This document shows positions 21,641 to 34,829 of a stretch of DNA of 64,000 nt, piece by piece. Each line of letters begins with the position of its first letter. Positions within the stretch are counted from its first letter, which is position 1. The stretch comes from Nematostella vectensis. Lineage: Eukaryota; Cnidaria; Anthozoa; Actiniaria; Edwardsiidae. The notes under the pieces are model-generated. The model had not been told where the DNA came from. It made no database searches and saw only the letters and a list, made by a program, of their open reading frames with translations. The stretch spans positions 15,996,085 through 16,060,084 of the forward strand of contig NC_064043.1 of assembly GCF_932526225.1 (NCBI RefSeq). Direction: 5' to 3'. The position numbers were made by a program, and so were the translations under genes.

Positions 21641-23346
21641 TTGTACAGGCTTGGCATCTTGACGCGCGATGCCACAAATATAATTGAGTTAACTAGTATG
21701 CAAGTAAACTTTTGCCCTTGTGTGATTAGCGATTTTCAGATGAAGAAACATTATAGCTATAAGATAAAAAAAGAAAGAATGATAACAACAGTGACCTCCT
21801 TCCAAGCAGTTAAGGCAGAGCAATTCACCATTCGCAGATTTTCATTTTTTTATATCTTCTCTCAATCAATTGATTGCTTTGTTCAGAGCAGAAAAAGACG
21901 AGACATAATTTACGAAGGATCACCCATTTATTCTCTTATCTGATTCACAAGACACGAGAAGGTCAGATGAAAAAAAGATTATATAACTATAAAATTAAAA
22001 CAGAACGAATGATAACAGTACCATCTTCTTCGTGGCGTGTGCTACCTTATAGGAAACAGAGAAGTCCCAAGTATCTGAGAAACCACCTGCGATGTTAGTT
22101 GAAGATAAAGAACAAGGACGGAAACAAAGTTAAAGAAAAACTTAAAAACATTTGAAAATCCTTTTGAATCTCATTTAGATATATTTAAAGAGTCAGACCG
22201 TGCGCACATAGGATCCAGTCACATCCCTGAAACTGGTTTTTCAACTCACTTGCTTCTTCGTGGCGTGTGTTACCTAATAGCAAACAGAGAAGTCCCAAGT
22301 ATCTGAGACTGATTTCTCGACTCTCACTTGCCTCTTCGTGGCGTGTCCTACTTTATAGCAAACAGAGAAGTCCAAAATATCAAGCGGTACTAGACCGCTT
22401 GTTGACGTTTCTGGTCGGGACTGGATACTCCCCCGGTTAAGGCTAAGCAGGACAATCAGATTGTGATGCCGAAATTTTTTGACCCGAGGGACCACATGCC
22501 TGCAAACTCTTTTATGGCATCCAAGGCAGAGCACCAGATAATACTAGATGGGTGGCCAGTCTTCAGCAATACCCAGTCAAGCAAGCCAAAAAAAAAAATA
22601 TGGCATGTAGTCGTGGGTGGGGGTCTCCTTAGTTTACATGGCTGTTGTCACGCATTACAACGCCCCAGCGAAAGAACGATCTATCCATCACATTTATCTC
22701 TTTGAGATCCTTTGTTTATATTGCCAGTTTGTTGGGAGAACGTGGCATCTCATCAACTAGTGAACACACTGCATCTCGAGGACTAGTGGTTAATCAAAGT
22801 CAAGCACTTCAATTTCCATACAGTCGCCAACAATTCTTGTGACTGTACCCCAGCAGGCAAGGTCACCCCAGGTGGTGTACTGTATATTGGGGAACAAAGG
22901 GAATGGGTGGCCAATGAACCCTGTCGGTTGTTCATAGAGTATTTCTTGGGCTGGGAAGTTCTTACCCTTGGTAAGTAGCTTTTCCCCTATCATTAACACA
23001 TAATGTAAACATCCTATCTCAAAGATCCCAGGTACATTCGGAAAGCTAAAATCTTCAGGCTAAAAATAATAAACATAGGCTGAGCAAATACTCCAGTCCA
23101 AACCCAGTGAGAAAAAAAAAGAGAACAAATCAATCGTTTGATTGCTTTGTTCACTGCAGTACCAGACCAGACATAATTTACAGATGAAGATGAAGAATGA
23201 AGATGAAGAAATGATTTTTATCATTGTAACTTAATAGATTATTTATTTTTTTCTATTATAATTATCGATGAGAGATATGCTTTAAGAAGAAATAAAAGCT
23301 CGGCAAATATAAGTTTTGTATCAATAGGGCACCCTTTTAAGGCCTA
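21641..23346 (+). repeat. Unit 21, class L (1706 bp)
   Basis: Haplotype b with CATCTCGAGGAC and CCAATGAACC. From R2 onward it closely matches unit 17 (offset 4533 bp). Confidence 0.92.
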
Positions 23347-25056
23347 TTGTACAGGCTTGGCATCTTGACGCGCGATGCCACAAATATAATTGAGTTAACT
23401 AGTATGCAAGTAAACTTTTGCCCTTGTGTGATTAGCGATTTTCAGATGAAGAAACATTATAGCTATAAGATAAAAAAAGAAAGAATGATAACAACAGTAG
23501 CATCCTTCCAAGCAGTTAAGGCAGAGCAATTCACCATTCGCAGATTTTCATTTTTTTTATATCTTCTCTCAATCAATTGATTGCTTTGTTCAGAGCAGAA
23601 AAAGACGAGACATAATTTACGAAGGATCACCCATTTATTCTCTTATCTGATTCACAAGACACGAGAAGATCAGATGAAAAAAAGATTATATCACTATAAA
23701 ACTAAAACAGAACGAATGATAACAACAGTAACATCTTCTTCGTGGCGTGTGCTACCTTATAGGAAACAGAGAAGTCCCAAGTATCTGAGAAACCATCTGC
23801 GATGTTAGTTGAAATTGAAGAACAAGGACTATAACGAAGTTAAAGAAAAACTTAAAAACATTTGAAAATCTTTTTGAATCTCAATTAGAAATATTTAAAG
23901 AATCAGACCGTGCGCACATAGGACCCAGTCCCACCCCTGAAACTGATTTTTCAACTCACTTGCTTCTTCGTGGCGTGTGCTACCTAATAGCAAACAGCGA
24001 AGTCCCAAGTATCTGAGACTGATTTCTCGACTCTCACTTGACTCTTCGTGGCGTGTCCTACTTTATAGCAAATAGAGAAGTCCAAAATATCAAGCGGTAC
24101 TAGACCGCTTGTTGACGTTTCTGGTCGGGACTGGATACTCCCCCGGTTAAGGCTAAGCAGGACAATCAGATTGTGATGCCGAAATTTTTTGACCCGAGGG
24201 ACCACATGCCTGCAAACTCTTTTATGGCATCCAAGGCAGAGCACCAGATAATACTAGATGGGTGGCCAGTCTTCAGCAATACCCAGTCAAGCAAGCCAAA
24301 AAAAGAAAATATTGCATGTAGTCGTGGGTGGGGGTCTCCTTAGTTTACATGGCTGTTGTCACGCATTACAACGCCCCAGCGAAAGAACGATCTATCCATC
24401 AAGTTTATCTCTTTGAGATCCTTTGTTTATATTGCCAGTTTGTTGGGAGAACGTGGCATCTCGTCAACTAGTGTACACACTGCATCTTGAGGACTAGTGG
24501 TTAATAAAAGTCAAGCACTTCAATTTCCCATACAGTCGCCAACAATTCTTGTGACTGTACCCCAGCAGGCAAGGTCACCCCAGGTGGTGTACTGTATATT
24601 GGGGAACAAAGGGAATGGGTGGCCAATGAACCCTGTCGGTTGTTCATAGAGTATTTCTTGGGCTGGGAAGTTCTTACCCTTGGTAAGTAGCTTTTCCCCT
24701 ATCATTAACACATAATCTAAACATCCTATCTCAAAGATCCCAGGTACATTCGGAAAGCTAAAATCTTCAGGCTAAAAATAATAAACATAGGCTGAGCAAA
24801 TACCCCAGTCCAAACCCAGTGAGAAAAAAAAAGGGAACAAATCACTCGTTTGATTGCTTTGTTCACTGCAGTACCAGACCAGACATAATTTACAGATGAA
24901 GATGAAGAATGAAGATGAAGAAATGATTTTTATCATTGTAACTTAATAGATTATTTTTTTTTCTATTATAATTATCGATGAGAGATATGCTTTAAGAAGA
25001 AATAAAAGCTCCGCAAATATAAGTTTTGCATCAATAGGGCACCCTTTTAAGGCCTA
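23347..25056 (+). repeat. Unit 22, class L (1710 bp)
   Basis: Haplotype a. Private changes include AACAGCGAAGTC in R2 and CAAATAGAGAAG in R3. It has GGACTATAACGAAG, a variant typical of the higher-order-repeat L units further right. Confidence 0.92.
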
Positions 25057-25708
25057 TTGTACAGGCTTGGCATCTTGACGCGCGATGCCACAAATATAAT
25101 TGAGTTAACTAGTATGCAAGTAAACTTTTCCCCTTGTGTGATTAGCGATTTTCAGATGAAGAAACATTATAACTATAACATTAAAAAAGAAAGAATGATA
25201 ACAGTAGCATCCTTCCAAGCAGTTAAGGCAGAGCAATTCACCATTCGCAGTTTTTCATTTTTTCATTTTTCGGCCCCTGAAAACTGTCGGTTGTTCATAG
25301 AGTATTTCTTGGGCTGGGAAGTTCTTACCCTTGGTAAGTAGCTTTTCCCCTATCATTAACACATAATCTAAACATCCTATCTCAAAGATCCCAGGTACCT
25401 TCGGAAAGCTAAAATCTTCAGGCTAAAAATAATAAACATAGGCTGAGCAAATACTCCAGTCCAAACCCAGTGAGAAAAAAAAGAGAACAAATCAATCGTT
25501 TGATTGCTTTGTTCACTGCAGTACCAGACCAGACATAATTTACAGATGAAGATGAAGAATGAAGATGAAGAAATGATTTTTATCATTGTAACTTAATAGA
25601 TTATTTATTTTTTTCTATTATAATTATCGATGAGAGATATGCTTTAAGAAGAAATAAAAGCTCCGCAAATATAAGTTTTGTATCAATAGGGCACCCTTTT
25701 AAGGCCTA
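25057..25708 (+). repeat. Unit 23, class S (652 bp)
   Basis: S junction as usual. CCCCTGAAAACTG near 25276 differs from CCCCTGAACCCTG in the other S units. Confidence 0.92.
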
Positions 25709-27418
25709 TTGTACAGGCTTGGCATCTTGACGCGCGATGCCACAAATATAATTGAGTTAACTAGTATGCAAGTAAACTTTTGCCCTTGTGTGATTAGCGA
25801 TTTTCAGATGAAGAAACATTATAGCTATAAGATAAAAAAAGAAAGAATGATAACAACAGTAGCATCCTTCCAAGCAGTTAAGGCAGAGCAATTCACCATT
25901 CGCAGTTTTTCATTTTTTTATATCTTCTCTCAATCAATTGATTGCTTTGTTCAGAGCAGAAAAAGACGAGACATAATTTACAAAGGATCACCCATTTATT
26001 CTCTTATCTGATTCACAAGACACGAGAAGATCAGATGAAAAAAAGATTATATAACTATAAAACTAAAACAGAACGAATGATAACAACAGTAACATCTTCT
26101 TCGTGGCGTGTGCTACCTTATAGGAAACAGAGAAGTCCCAAGTATCTGAGAAACCATCTGCGATGTTAGTTGAAAATGAAGAACAAGGACAGAAACGAAG
26201 TTAAAGAAAAACTTAAAAACATTTGAAAATCTTTTTAAATCTCAATTAGAAATATTTAAAGAATCAGACCGTGCGAACATAGGACCCAGTCCCACCCCTG
26301 AAACTGATTCTTCAACTCACTTGCTTCTTCGTGGCGTGTGCTACCTAATAGCAAACAGAGAAGTCCCAAGTATCTGAGACTGATTTCTCGACTCTCACTT
26401 GCCTCTTCGTGGCGTGTCCTACTTTATAGCAAACAGGGAAGTCCAAAATATCAAGCGGTACTAGACCGCTTGTTGACGTTTCTGGTCGGGACTGGATACT
26501 CCCCCGGTTAAGGCTAAGCAGGACAATCAGATTGTGATGCCGAAATTTTTTGACCCGAGGGACCACATGCCTGCAAACTCTTTTATGGCATCCAAGGCAG
26601 AGCACCAGATAATACTAGATGGGTGGCCAGTCTTCAGCAATACCCAGTCAAGCAAGCCAAAAAAAATATATGGCATGTAGTCGTGGGTGGGGGTCTCCTT
26701 AGTTTACATGGCTGTTGTCACGCATTACAACGCCCCAGCGAAAGAACGATCTATCCATCACATTTATCTCTTTGAGATCCTTTGTTTATATTGCCAGTTT
26801 GTTGGGAGAACGTGGCATCTCATCAACTAGTGAACACACTGCATCTTGAGGACTAGTGGTTAATCAAAGTCAAGCACTTCAATTTCCCATACAGTCGCCA
26901 ACAATTCTTGTGACTGTACCCCAGCAGGCAAGGTCACCCCAGGTGGTGTACTGTATATTGGGGAACAAGGAGAATGGGCGTCCCCTGAACCCTGTCGGTT
27001 GTTCATAGAGTATTTCTTGGGCTGGGAAGTTCTTACCCTTGGTAAGTAGCTTTTCCCCTATCATTAACACATAATCTAAACATCCTATCTCAAAGATCCC
27101 AGGTACATTCGGAAAGCTAAAATCTTCAGGCTAAAAATAATAAACATAGGCTGAGCAAATACTCCAGTCCAAACCCAGTGAGAAAAAAAAAAGAGAACAA
27201 ATCACTCGTTTGATTGCTTTGTTCACTGCAGTACCAGACCAGACATAATTTACAGATGAAGATGAAGAATGAAGATGAAGAAATGATTTTTATCATTGTA
27301 ACTTAATAGATTATTTATTTTTTTCTACTATAATTATCGATGAGAGATATGCTTTAAGAAGAAATAAAAGCTCGGCAAACATAAGTTTTGTATCAATAGG
27401 GCACCCTTTTCAGGCCTA
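25709..27418 (+). repeat. Unit 24, class L (1710 bp)
   Basis: Mosaic: the first half is haplotype a (GGACCCAGTCCC, like unit 5). From the linker (TATATGGC) onward it is haplotype b, with GGGCGTCCCCTGAACC. Confidence 0.92.
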
Positions 27419-29127
27419 TTGTACAGGCTTGGCATCTTGACGCGCGATGCCACAAATATAATTGAGTTAACTAGTATGCAAGTAAACTTTTGCCCTTGTG
27501 TGATTAGCGATTTTCAGATGGAGAAACATTATAGCTATAAGATAAAAAAAGAAAGAATGATAACAACAGTAGCATCCTTCCAAGCAGTTAAGGCAGAGCA
27601 ATTCACCATTAGCAGATTTTCATTTTTTTTATATCTTCTCTCAATCAATTGATTGCTTTGTTCAGAGCAGAAAAAGACGAGACATAATTTACAAAGGATC
27701 ACCCATTTATTCTCTTATCTGATTCACAAGACACGAGAAGATCAGATGAAAAAAAGATTATATCACTATAAAACTAAAACAGAACGAATGATAACAACAG
27801 TAACATCTTCTTCGTGGCGTGTGCTACCTTATAGGAAACAGAGAAGTCCCAAGTATCTGAGAAACCACCTGCGATGTTAGTTGAAGATAAAGAACAAGGA
27901 CGGAAACAAAGTTAAAGAAAAACTTAAAAACATTTGAAAATCCTTTTGAATCTCATTTAGATATATTTAAAGAGTCAGACCGTGCGCACATAGGATCCAG
28001 TCACATCCCTGAAACTGGTTTTTCAACTCACTTGCTTCTTCGTGGCGTGTGTTACCTAATAGCAAACAGAGAAGTCCCAAGTATCTGAGACTGATTTCTC
28101 GACTCTCACTTGCCTCTTCGTGGCGTGTCCTACTTTATAGCAAACAGGGAAGTCCAAAATATCAAGCGGTACTAGACCGCTTGTTGACATTTCTGGTCGG
28201 GACTGGATACTCCCCCGGTTAAGGCTAAGCAGGACAATCAGATTGTGATGCCGAAATGTTTTGACCCGAGGGACCACATGCCTGCAAACTCTTTTATGGC
28301 ATCCAAGGCAGAGCACCAGATAATACTAGATGGGTGGCCAGTCTTCAGCAATACCCAGTCAAGCAAGCCAAAAAAAGAAAATATTGCATGTAGTCGTGGG
28401 TGGGGTTCTCCTTAGTTTACATGGCTGTTGTCACGCATTACAACGCCCCAGCGAAAGAACGATCTATCCATCACATTTATCTCTTTGAGATCCTTTGTTT
28501 ATATTGCCAGTTTGTTGGGAGAACGTGGCATCTCATCAACTAGTGAACACACTGCATCTCGAGGACTAGTGGTTAATCAAAGTCAAGCACTTCAATTTCC
28601 ATACAGTCGCCAACAATTCTTGTGACTGTACCCCAGCAGGCAAGGTCACCCCAGGTGGTGTACTGTATATTGGGGAACAAAGGGAATGGGTGGCCAATGA
28701 ACCCTGTCGGTTGTTCATAGAGTATTTCTTGGGCTGGGAAGTTCTTACCCTTGGTAAGTAGCTTTTCCCCTATCATTAACACATAATCTAAACATCCTAT
28801 CTCAAAGATCCCAGGTACATTCGGAAAGCTAAAATCTTCAGGCCAAAAATAATAAACATAGGCTGAGCAAATACTCCAGTCCAAACCCAGTGAGAAAAAA
28901 AAAGAGAACAAATCACTCGTTTGATTGCTTTGTTCACTGCAGTACCAGACCAGACATAATTTACAGATGAAGATGAAGAATGAAGATGAAGAAATGATTT
29001 TTATCATTGTAACTTAATAGATTATTTTTTTTTCTATTATAATTATCGATGAGAGATATGCTTTAAGAAGAAATAAAAGCTCCGCAAATATAAGTTTTGT
29101 ATCAATAGGGCACCCTTTTAAGGCCTA
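27419..29127 (+). repeat. Unit 25, class L (1709 bp)
   Basis: Mosaic: starts like haplotype a (CAGATGGAGAAAC private), then GGATCCAGTCAC (b), the a linker GAAAATATTGC, then b (CATCACATTT). Its Sm-like run is broken (AAATGTTTTGA, about 28254). Confidence 0.92.
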
Positions 29128-29779
29128 TTGTACAGGCTTGGCATCTTGACGCGCGATGCCACAAATATAATTGAGTTAACTAGTATGCAAGTAAACTTTT
29201 CCCCTTGTGTGATTAGCGATTTTCAGATGAAGAAACATTATAACTATAACATTAAAAAAGAAAGAATGATAACAGTAGCATCCTTCCAAGCAGTTAAGGC
29301 AGAGCAATTCACCATTCGCAGTTTTTCATTTTTTCATTTTTCGGCCCCTGAACCCTGTCGGTTGTTCATAGAGTATTTCTTGGGCTGGGAAGTTCTTACC
29401 CTTGGTAAGTAGCTTTTCCCCTATCATTAACACATAATCTAAACATCCTATCTCAAAGATCCCAGGTACCTTCGGAAAGCTAAAATCTTCAGGCTAAAAA
29501 TAATAAACATAGGATGAGCAAATACTCCAGTCCAAACCCAGTGAGAAAAAAAAGAGAACAAATCAATCGTTTGATTGCTTTGTTCACTGCAGTACCAGAC
29601 CAGACATAATTTACAGATGAAGATGAAGAATGAAGATGAAGAAATGATTTTTATCATTGTAACTTAATAGATTATTTATTTTTTTCTATTATAATTATCG
29701 ATGAGAGATATGCTTTAAGAAGAAATAAAAGCTCGGCAAATATAAGTTTTGTATCAATAGGGCACCCTTTTAAGGCCTA
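29128..29779 (+). repeat. Unit 26, class S (652 bp)
   Basis: First S of an S+M dimer that is itself tandemly repeated (period 1665 bp). CATAGGATGAGC variant. Confidence 0.92.
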
Positions 29780-30792
29780 TTGTACAGGCTTGGCATCTTG
29801 ACGCGCGATGCCACAAATATAATTGAGTTAACTAGTATGCAAGTAAACTTTTGCCCTTGTGTGATTAGCGATTTTCAGATGAAGAAACATTATAGCTATA
29901 AGATAAAAAAAGAAAGAATGATAACAACAGTAGCATCCTTCCAAGCAGTTAAGGCAGAGCAATTCACCATTCGCAGATTTTCATTTTTTTTATATCTTCT
30001 CTCAATCAATTGATTGAGAGAAGATATAAATAATATAAAAAATATGGCATGTAGTCGTGGGTGGGGGTCTCCTTAGTTTACATGGCTGTTGTCACGCATT
30101 ACAACGCCCCAGCGAAAGAACGATCTATCCATCACATTTATCTCTTTGAGATCCTTTGTTTATATTGCCAGTTTGTTGGGAGAACGTGGCATCTCATCAA
30201 CTAGTGAACACACTGCATCTTGAGGACTAGTGGTTAATCAAAGTCAAGCACTTCAATTTCCCATACAGTCGCCAACAATTCTTGTGACTGTACCCCAGCA
30301 GGCAAGGTCACCCCAGGTGGTGTACTGTATATTGGGGAACAAGGAGAATGGGCGGCCCCTGAACCCTGTCGGTTGTTCATAGAGTATTTCTTGGGCTGGG
30401 AAGTTCTTACCCTTGGTAAGTAGCTTTTCCCCTATCATTAACACATAATCTAAACATCCTATCTCAAAGATCCCAGGTACATTCGGAAAGCTAAAATCTT
30501 CAGGCTAAAAATAATAAACATAGGCTGAGCAAATACTCCAGTCCAAACCCAGTGAGAAAAAAAAAAGAGAACAAATCACTCGTTTGATTGCTTTGTTCAC
30601 TGCAGTACCAGACCAGACATAATTTACAGATGAAGATGAAGAATGAAGATGAAGAAATGATTTTTATCATTGTAACTTAATAGATTATTTATTTTTTTCT
30701 ATTATAATTATCGATGAGAGATATGCTTTAAGAAGAAATAAAAGCTCGGCAAATATAAGTTTTGTATCAATAGGGCACCCTTTTAAGGCCTA
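29780..30792 (+). repeat. Unit 27, class M (1013 bp)
   Basis: First M unit. After the 5' core, the 42-bp palindrome (29989-30030) leads via AATAATATAAAAAA into TATGGCATGTAGTC of haplotype b. R1-R3, the 21-nt hairpin and the 5S-like block are absent. Confidence 0.93.
29989..30030. repeat. Perfect 42-bp palindrome (M junction, unit 27)
   Basis: Two 21-bp arms with no spacer meet at 30009/30010. The core is CAATCAATTGATTG, and the right arm is an exact reverse complement of TTTATATCTTCTCTC and what follows. In L units only the 14-bp core is palindromic, and the sequence continues CTTTGTTCAGAGC. Confidence 0.97.
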
Positions 30793-31444
30793 TTGTACAG
30801 GCTTGGCATCTTGACGCGCGATGCCACAAATATAATTGAGTTAACTAGTATGCAAGTAAACTTTTGCCCTTGTGTGATTAGCGATTTTCAGATGAAAAAA
30901 CATTATAGCTATAACATTAAAAAAGAAAGAATGATAACAGTAGCATCCTTCCAAGCAGTTAAGGCAGAGCAATTCACCATTCGCAGTTTTTCATTTTTTC
31001 ATTTTTCGGCCCCTGAACCCTGTCGGTTGTTCATAGAGTATTTCTTGGGCTGGGAAGTTCTTACCCTTGGTAAGTAGCTTTTCCCCTATCATTAACACAT
31101 AATCTAAACATCCTATCTCAAAGATCCCAGGTACCTTCGGAAAGCTAAAATCTTCAGGCTAAAAATAATAAACATAGGATGAGCAAATACTCCAGTCCAA
31201 ACCCAGTGAGAAAAAAAAGAGAACAAATCAATCGTTTGATTGCTTTGTTCACTGCAGTACCAGACCAGACATAATTTACAGATGAAGATGAAGAATGAAG
31301 ATGAAGAAATGATTTTTATCATTGTAACTTAATAGATTATTTATTTTTTTCTATTATAATTATCGATGAGAGATATGCTTTAAGAAGAAATAAAAGCTCG
31401 GCAAATATAAGTTTTGTATCAATAGGGCACCCTTTTAAGGCCTA
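30793..31444 (+). repeat. Unit 28, class S (652 bp)
   Basis: Second S of the S+M dimer. CAGATGAAAAAACATTATAGC distinguishes it from unit 26. Confidence 0.92.
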
Positions 31445-32457
31445 TTGTACAGGCTTGGCATCTTGACGCGCGATGCCACAAATATAATTGAGTTAACTAG
31501 TATGCAAGTAAACTTTTGCCCTTGTGTGATTAGCGATTTTCAGATGAAGAAACATTATAGCTATAAGATAAAAAAAGAAAGAATGATAACAACAGTAGCA
31601 TCCTTCCAAGCAGTTAAGGCAGAGCAATTCACCATTCGCAGATTTTCATTTTTTTTATATCTTCTCTCAATCAATTGATTGAGAGAAGATATAAATAATA
31701 TAAAAAATATGGCATGTAGTCGTGGGTGGGGGTCTCCTTAGTTTACATGGCTGTTGTCACGCATTACAACGCCCCAGCGAAAGAACGATCTATCCATCAC
31801 ATTTATCTCTTTGAGATCCTTTGTTTATATTGCCAGTTTGTTGGGAGAACGTGGCATCTCATCAACTAGTGAACACACTGCATCTTGAGGACTAGTGGTT
31901 AATCAAAGTCAAGCACTTCAATTTCCCATACAGTCGCCAACAATTCTTGTGACTGTACCCCAGCAGGCAAGGTCACCCCAGGTGGTGTACTGTATATTGG
32001 GGAACAAGGAGAATGGGCGGCCCCTGAACCCTGTCGGTTGTTCATAGAGTATTTCTTGGGCTGGGAAGTTCTTACCCTTGGTAAGTAGCTTTTCCCCTAT
32101 CATTAACACATAATCTAAACATCCTATCTCAAAGATCCCAGGTACATTCGGAAAGCTAAAATCTTCAGGCTAAAAATAATAAACATAGGCTGAGCAAATA
32201 CTCCAGTCCAAACCCAGTGAGAAAAAAAAAAGAGAACAAATCACTCGTTTGATTGCTTTGTTCACTGCAGTACCAGACCAGACATAATTTACAGATGAAG
32301 ATGAAGAATGAAGATGAAGAAATGATTTTTATCATTGTAACTTAATAGATTATTTATTTTTTTCTATTATAATTATCGATGAGAGATATGCTTTAAGAAG
32401 AAATAAAAGCTCGGCAAATATAAGTTTTGTATCAATAGGGCACCCTTTTAAGGCCTA
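31445..32457 (+). repeat. Unit 29, class M (1013 bp)
   Basis: Copy of unit 27 at offset 1665 bp, palindrome at 31654-31695. Confidence 0.93.
31654..31695. repeat. 42-bp palindrome (unit 29)
   Basis: Identical arms to unit 27, 1665 bp downstream. Confidence 0.96.
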
Positions 32458-34177
32458 TTGTACAGGCTTGGCATCTTGACGCGCGATGCCACAAATATAA
32501 TTGAGTTAACTAGTATGCAAGTAAACTTTTGCCCTTGTGTGATTAGCGATTTTCAGATGAAAAAACATTATAGCTATAAGATAAAAAAAGAAAGAATGAT
32601 AACAACAGTAGCATCCTTCCAAGCAGTTAAGGCAGAGCAATTCACCATTCGCAGATTTTCATTTTTTTATATCTTCTCTCAATCAATTGATAGCTTTGTT
32701 CAGAGCAGAAAAAGACGAGACATAATTTACGAAGGATCACCCATTTATTCTCTTATCTGATTCACAAGACACGAGAAGATCAGATGAAAAAAAGATTATA
32801 TCACTATAAAACTAAAACAGAACGAATGATAACAACAGTAACATCTTCTTCGTGGCGTGTGCTACCTTATAGGAAACAGAGAAGTCCCAAGTATCTGAGA
32901 AACCATCTGCGATGTTAGTTGAAAATGAAGAACAAGGACTATAACAAAGTTAAAGAAAAACTTAAAAACATTTGAAAATCTTTTTGAATCTCAATTAGAA
33001 ATATTTAAAGAATCAGACCGTGCGCACATAGGACCCAGTCCCACCCCTGAAACTGATTTTTCAACTCACTTGCTTCTTCGTGGCGTGTGCTACCTAATAG
33101 CAAACAGAGAAGTCCCAAGTATCTGAGACTGATTTCTCGACTCTCACTTGCCTCTTCGTGGCGTGTCCTACTTTATAGCAAACAGAGAAGTCCAAAATAT
33201 CAAGCGGTACTAGACCGCTTGTTGACGTTTCTGGTCGGGACTGGATACTCCCCCGGTTAAGGCTAAGCAGGACAATCAGATTGTGATGCCGAAATTTTTT
33301 GACCCGAGGGACCACATGCCTGCAAACTCTTTTATGGCATCCAAGGCAGAGCACCAGATAATACTAGATGGGTGGCCAGTCTTCAGCAATACCCAGTCAA
33401 GCAAGCCAAAAAAAGAAAATATTGCATGTAGTCGTGGGTGGGGGTCTCCTTAGTTTACATGGCTGTTGTCACGCATTACAACGCCCCAGCGAAAGAACGA
33501 TCTATCCATCAAGTTTATCTCTTTGAGATCCTTTGTTTATATTGCCAGTTTGTTGGGAGAACGTGGCATCTCGTCAACTAGTGTACACACTGCATCTTGA
33601 GGACTAGTGGTTAATCAAAGTCAAGCACTTCAATTTCCCATACAGTCGCCAACAATTCTTGTGACTGTACCCCAGCAGGCAAGGTCACCCCAGGTGGTGT
33701 ACTGTATATTGGGGAACAAAGGGAATGGGTGGCCAATGAACCCTGTCGGTTGTTCATAGAGTATTTCTTGGGCTGGGAAGTTCTTACCCTTGGTAAGTAG
33801 CTTTTCCCCTATCATTAACACATAATCTAAACATCCTATCTCAAAGATCCCAGGTACATTCGGAAAGCTAAAATCTTCAGGCTAAAAATAATAAACATAG
33901 GCTGAGCAAATACTCCAGTCCAAACCCAGTGAGAAAAAAAAAGAGAACAAATCACTCGTTTGATTGCTTTGTTCACTGCAGTACCAGACCAGACATAATT
34001 TACAGATGAAGATGAAGAATGAAGATGAAGAATGAAGATGAAGAAATGATTTTTATCATTGTAACTTAATAGATTTTTTTTTTCTATTATAATTATCGAT
34101 GAGAGATATGCTTTAAGAAGAAATAAAAGCTCCGCAAATATAAGTTTTGTATCAATAGGGCACCCTTTTAAGGCCTA
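32458..34177 (+). repeat. Unit 30, class L (1720 bp), first unit of HOR copy 1
   Basis: Haplotype a with ATTGATAGCTTTG and an extra 12-bp microsatellite period (34005-34045), which makes it 1720 bp. CAGATGAAAAAAC links it to unit 28. Confidence 0.93.
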
Positions 34178-34829
34178 TTGTACAGGCTTGGCATCTTGAC
34201 GCGCGATGCCACAAATATAATTGAGTTAACTAGTATACAAGTAAACTTTTCCCCTTGTGTGATTAGCGATTTTCAGATGAAGAAACATTATAACTATAAC
34301 ATTAAAAAAGAAAGAATGATAACAGTAGCATCCTTCCAAGCAATTAAGGCAGAGCAATTCACCATTCGCAGTTTTTCATTTTTTCATTTTTCGGCCCCTG
34401 AACCCTGTCGGTTGTTCATAGAGTATTTCTTGGGCTGGGAAGTTCTTACCCTTGGTAAGTAGCTTTTCCCCTATCATTAACACATAATCTAAACATCCTA
34501 TCTCAAAGATCCCAGGTACCTTCGGAAAGCTAAAATCTTCAGGCTAAAAATAATAAACATAGGCTGAGCAAATACTCCAGTCCAAACCCAGTGAGAAAAA
34601 AAAGAGAACAAATCAATCGTTTGATTGCTTTGTTCACTGCAGTACCAGACCAGACATAATTTACAGATGAAGATGAAGAATGAAGATGAAGAAATGATTT
34701 TTATCATTGTAACTTAATAGATTATTTATTTTTTTTTATTATAATTATCGATGAGAGATATGCTTTAAGAAGAAATAAAAGCTCCGCAAATATAAGTTTT
34801 GTATTAATAGGGCACCCTTTTAAGGCCTA
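34178..34829 (+). repeat. Unit 31, class S (652 bp), HOR copy 1
   Basis: AGTATACAAG instead of AGTATGCAAG (shared with unit 35) and CAAGCAATTAAGG (private). Confidence 0.92.

Larger units (their letters stand above)
29128..32457 (+). repeat. S+M dimer repeated twice (period 1665 bp)
   Basis: Units 26-27 and 28-29. Both unit starts shift by exactly 1665 bp. The same S-M pair is embedded in each 5.1-kb HOR copy, so the dimer probably predates the HOR. Confidence 0.9.
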
